A model generated the notes under the pieces. The model saw nothing but the letters and a program-made list of their open reading frames with translations. It did no database searches and was not told the origin of the DNA. This document shows positions 15,198 to 16,959 of a stretch of 16,959 nt of DNA, in pieces (positions within the stretch are counted from its first letter, which is position 1; each line of letters starts with the position of its first letter). This stretch comes from Nanobdellati archaeon (GTDB taxonomy: Archaea; EX4484-52; JAADEF01), in assembly GCA_015521505.1 (NCBI GenBank), contig WAOB01000004.1, positions 1-16,959 of the forward strand, written 5' to 3'. The position numbers and the translations under genes are program-made.

Positions 15198-16202
15198 TCA
15201 TCTCAAGCATTCCTTTAAAGAATTTTTAATATCAGAAAAAATTTCTTTATCGCTCTTAGAGGTCATATTGCAACCAATAACACCTTCATGACCACCGCAT
15301 TCAAAACCTCTAGAATTTAAGTTCGACAATAAACACTCAGTAATATGCCTCGTAGTACTATCCATTCTTATACTAAGTCTCTCATATCTCCTATTAACTA
15401 CTATAGAGATGTTAAATCCTAATTGAACAAATAAATTACATAAATGAGATTCCTCACTTCCAACATGAGTAAATACAATCTCCTTGCCATTGATGGTGTC
15501 ATACTTTGCTCTTTTTAACCCTGAAACAATTAAGGATTTGTCTAAAGTATCCCAAGACTTATACAAAAAAGAGAATTCTTTTAAAGAAACGTTAAGTAAA
15601 TTAATCATAGTGTTCACAAGAGATATATCATCTTTATCTGAATACCTTAAAAATCCAGTATCTGACAATATCCCTGCAATTGCAAAAGGACACAAACTCT
15701 TTGGAAATGTCTTAAATAGATACAAATAGATATACACAACTCCTTTAGTAGTAGAGGTAGCTTTAAAGTATAAATACAAATCTGCTAATCTCGTCAATTG
15801 CTTTAAAGGCAAGTGATGATCAATAACAACTAATTTAAAATACTTCTTTTCAATTTTTTCTCTTATCTTCTCAGGTAATTTAGTCAAGGAATTGGTATCC
15901 ATCACAACAAGAACATCTCCTTTATGGAAATCAATTTCATCTATTGATTTTAGAGGATATGGATACTTCGAAAGTAATATTTTTGACGTAGATGAAAGAC
16001 TGTCATATAAAACATAACTATCTTCAATACCCATTTTTAACAAGACACTATGCATTATTATAGATGATGAAACTGCATCCGGATCTACATGAGAATGAGG
16101 GAGAATGTAAAATGTTCTCTTTTTGTTCTGCTTCACAAAGTTTTTTATCTTATTCGCATAATCAACATATCCTTCTGAAGGGATTGTTATCTTATCTAGC
16201 AT
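15198..16202 (-). CDS. DHH-DHHA1 phosphoesterase (RecJ/NrnA-like)
   Basis: This 334-residue protein belongs to the DHH superfamily of manganese-dependent phosphoesterases. All motifs are present: PHSHVDPDAVSSS (residues 35-47), VVMDTNS (99-105), VVIDHH (125-130), GILSDTGFLRYS (177-188), and in the DHHA1 domain ECGGHEGVIGC (301-311). Size and order match compact relatives that degrade short RNA (nanoRNase/NrnA type) or pAp, rather than the longer RecJ or GINS-associated nuclease, but specificity cannot be read from sequence. No membrane segment or extra domain is seen. The ATG has no ribosome site; a TATA-like element lies 28 nt upstream, so the mRNA is probably leaderless. It diverges from the primase gene across 56 nt and precedes the L3 operon. 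Confidence 0.93.
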   Translation of the reverse strand: MLDKITIPSEGYVDYANKIKNFVKQNKKRTFYILPHSHVDPDAVSSSIIMHSVLLKMGIEDSYVLYDSLSSTSKILLSKYPYPLKSIDEIDFHKGDVLVVMDTNSLTKLPEKIREKIEKKYFKLVVIDHHLPLKQLTRLADLYLYFKATSTTKGVVYIYLYLFKTFPKSLCPFAIAGILSDTGFLRYSDKDDISLVNTMINLLNVSLKEFSFLYKSWDTLDKSLIVSGLKRAKYDTINGKEIVFTHVGSEESHLCNLFVQLGFNISIVVNRRYERLSIRMDSTTRHITECLLSNLNSRGFECGGHEGVIGCNMTSKSDKEIFSDIKNSLKECLR

Positions 16203-16221
16203 AAATATAATTATATTAACT

Positions 16222-16240
16222 ATTAGTTTTAAAAATAAAT
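16222..16240. promoter_or_regulatory. Shared symmetric promoter of the DHH and primase genes
   Basis: The 56-nt gap between the two divergent ATGs contains TTTTAAAA at 16227-16234. Its axis (16230.5) is 28.5 nt from the first base of each start codon. That is the distance expected for an archaeal TATA box driving a leaderless mRNA, in both directions. No GGTG site precedes either start. Use by both genes is inferred from this geometry. Confidence 0.55.
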
Positions 16241-16258
16241 GACAACATAAAATTAAAT

Positions 16259-16959
16259 ATGGAAATGTCCGATAAATTAAAAAACAAGATAAAAGAATAT
16301 TATTTAAGGGAAGATGTGCTTAAAAATTTTCAAGAATTTTCTCAATATAGAGAAGTAGTGCATGTAATAAAAGCAAAATCTTATGCTTCTAGACCAGGAA
16401 TATTGATGTACGATACAGATTTCAAGTTGGCAATATCTGAAGGAGCAACATCATTTCATGTATCAGTAGAAAAGTGGAGTAACGTTATGTTATTGAAAGA
16501 GTGTGGAGAAGATAGAAAGAAACTAGATGAAATAAGATCAGGATGGGACATAATAATAGATATAGATTCTAAAAGGTCTATAGAAGATGCAAAAATTACT
16601 GTGAAAACAATAATTGAATTTTTAGAAGATATGTTTTCTCTTAAACCCATCTATGTGAAATTTTCAGGTAGCAGAGGGTTTCATATAGGTATTAATGGTG
16701 ATTCATTACCTGAAGAAATAGATGGAACAAAAACATCTTTACTTTATCCAGAATTGCTACATAAAATATCTGTATATATAAAAGAAAATATAAAAGAAAG
16801 ATTATCTAAAATATTTAAAATAAAAAATCCTTGGGAGTATGTAGAAATCGAAGATAATTGGTCATATAGGCATCTTTTCAGAATGCCCTATTCTTTAAAT
16901 GAAAAAACATGGTTAACAAGCATAGTCATAGATAACGAGTATATCGATAGCTTTAAAAC
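16259..16959 (+). CDS. priS: DNA primase catalytic subunit, AEP superfamily, cut by the window edge
   Basis: The first 233 codons of an archaeal-eukaryotic-type primase are visible. It would make the RNA or DNA primers for replication. Key motifs are WDIIIDIDSK with the metal-binding aspartates 101 and 103, KFSGSRGFHIGI (134-145) with the SGxRGxH nucleotide-binding motif, and HLFRMPYSLNEKTWL (205-219) with the basic residues R208 and K216. The N-terminal segment ATSFHVSVEKWSN is one I associate loosely with primases of small-genome archaea rather than with the standard PriS pattern. The C-terminus is missing, so a fusion to a large-subunit domain, as in Nanoarchaeum, cannot be excluded. The first ATG is used: it lies 28 nt from the TATA-like core. 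An ATG two codons later is an alternative. Confidence 0.88.
   Translation, partial: MEMSDKLKNKIKEYYLREDVLKNFQEFSQYREVVHVIKAKSYASRPGILMYDTDFKLAISEGATSFHVSVEKWSNVMLLKECGEDRKKLDEIRSGWDIIIDIDSKRSIEDAKITVKTIIEFLEDMFSLKPIYVKFSGSRGFHIGINGDSLPEEIDGTKTSLLYPELLHKISVYIKENIKERLSKIFKIKNPWEYVEIEDNWSYRHLFRMPYSLNEKTWLTSIVIDNEYIDSFK

Noticed and set aside
1..16959. CRISPR arrays, insertion sequences, phage genes or tandem repeats
   Set aside because: No repeated spacer pattern, transposase or integrase motif was found; the gene content is almost all core archaeal.

Overview
The window is an AT-rich stretch of archaeal chromosome. The domain is set by archaeal or eukaryote-type ribosomal proteins (S4e, L30e), an archaeal RNase P protein, aIF1/SUI1, a primase of the archaeal-eukaryotic type, a tRNA-Leu with a bulge-helix-bulge intron and no encoded CCA, and a TadA/TadC-type pilus motor. 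The low GC, tight packing and unusual ribosomal protein tails suggest a DPANN-like lineage with a small genome. That placement is inference; no marker here fixes the phylum.

Layout. Positions 1-1860 (minus strand) hold a translation cluster: L30e, a small COG2888-type zinc-ribbon protein, and methionyl-tRNA synthetase, which runs off the left edge. Positions 1947-2780 (minus) encode an unrecognised HExxH putative metalloprotease. A tRNA-Leu(CAA) gene with a 46-nt intron lies at 2881-3012 (plus). Positions 3156-7588 (plus) hold two overlapping genes for a TadA-like secretion ATPase and a TadC-like membrane platform with two T2SF domains. Positions 7672-15097 (minus) form one long operon in the order L3, L4, L23, L2, S19, L22, S3, L29, aIF1, RNase P p29, S17, L14, L24, S4e. 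Positions 15198-16202 (minus) encode a DHH-DHHA1 phosphoesterase. It diverges from a primase catalytic subunit that starts at 16259 (plus) and runs off the right edge.

How the genes fit together. The large operon supplies parts of both ribosomal subunits, an initiation factor and a tRNA-maturation subunit. The left cluster adds charging of Met-tRNA and another ribosomal protein. The motor pair would assemble a surface filament whose subunits are not encoded here. The DHH/primase pair shares a promoter region whose TTTTAAAA core is exactly equidistant from both start codons.

Translation signals fall into two classes. Most genes carry a GGTG-type Shine-Dalgarno about 5-8 nt before the start, and this moves several starts downstream of the longest reading frame. 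TadA, the DHH gene and the primase instead look leaderless, with a TATA-like element about 28 nt before the ATG. No CRISPR array, insertion sequence or clear mobile element was seen, and no gene-free stretch exceeds about 145 bases.
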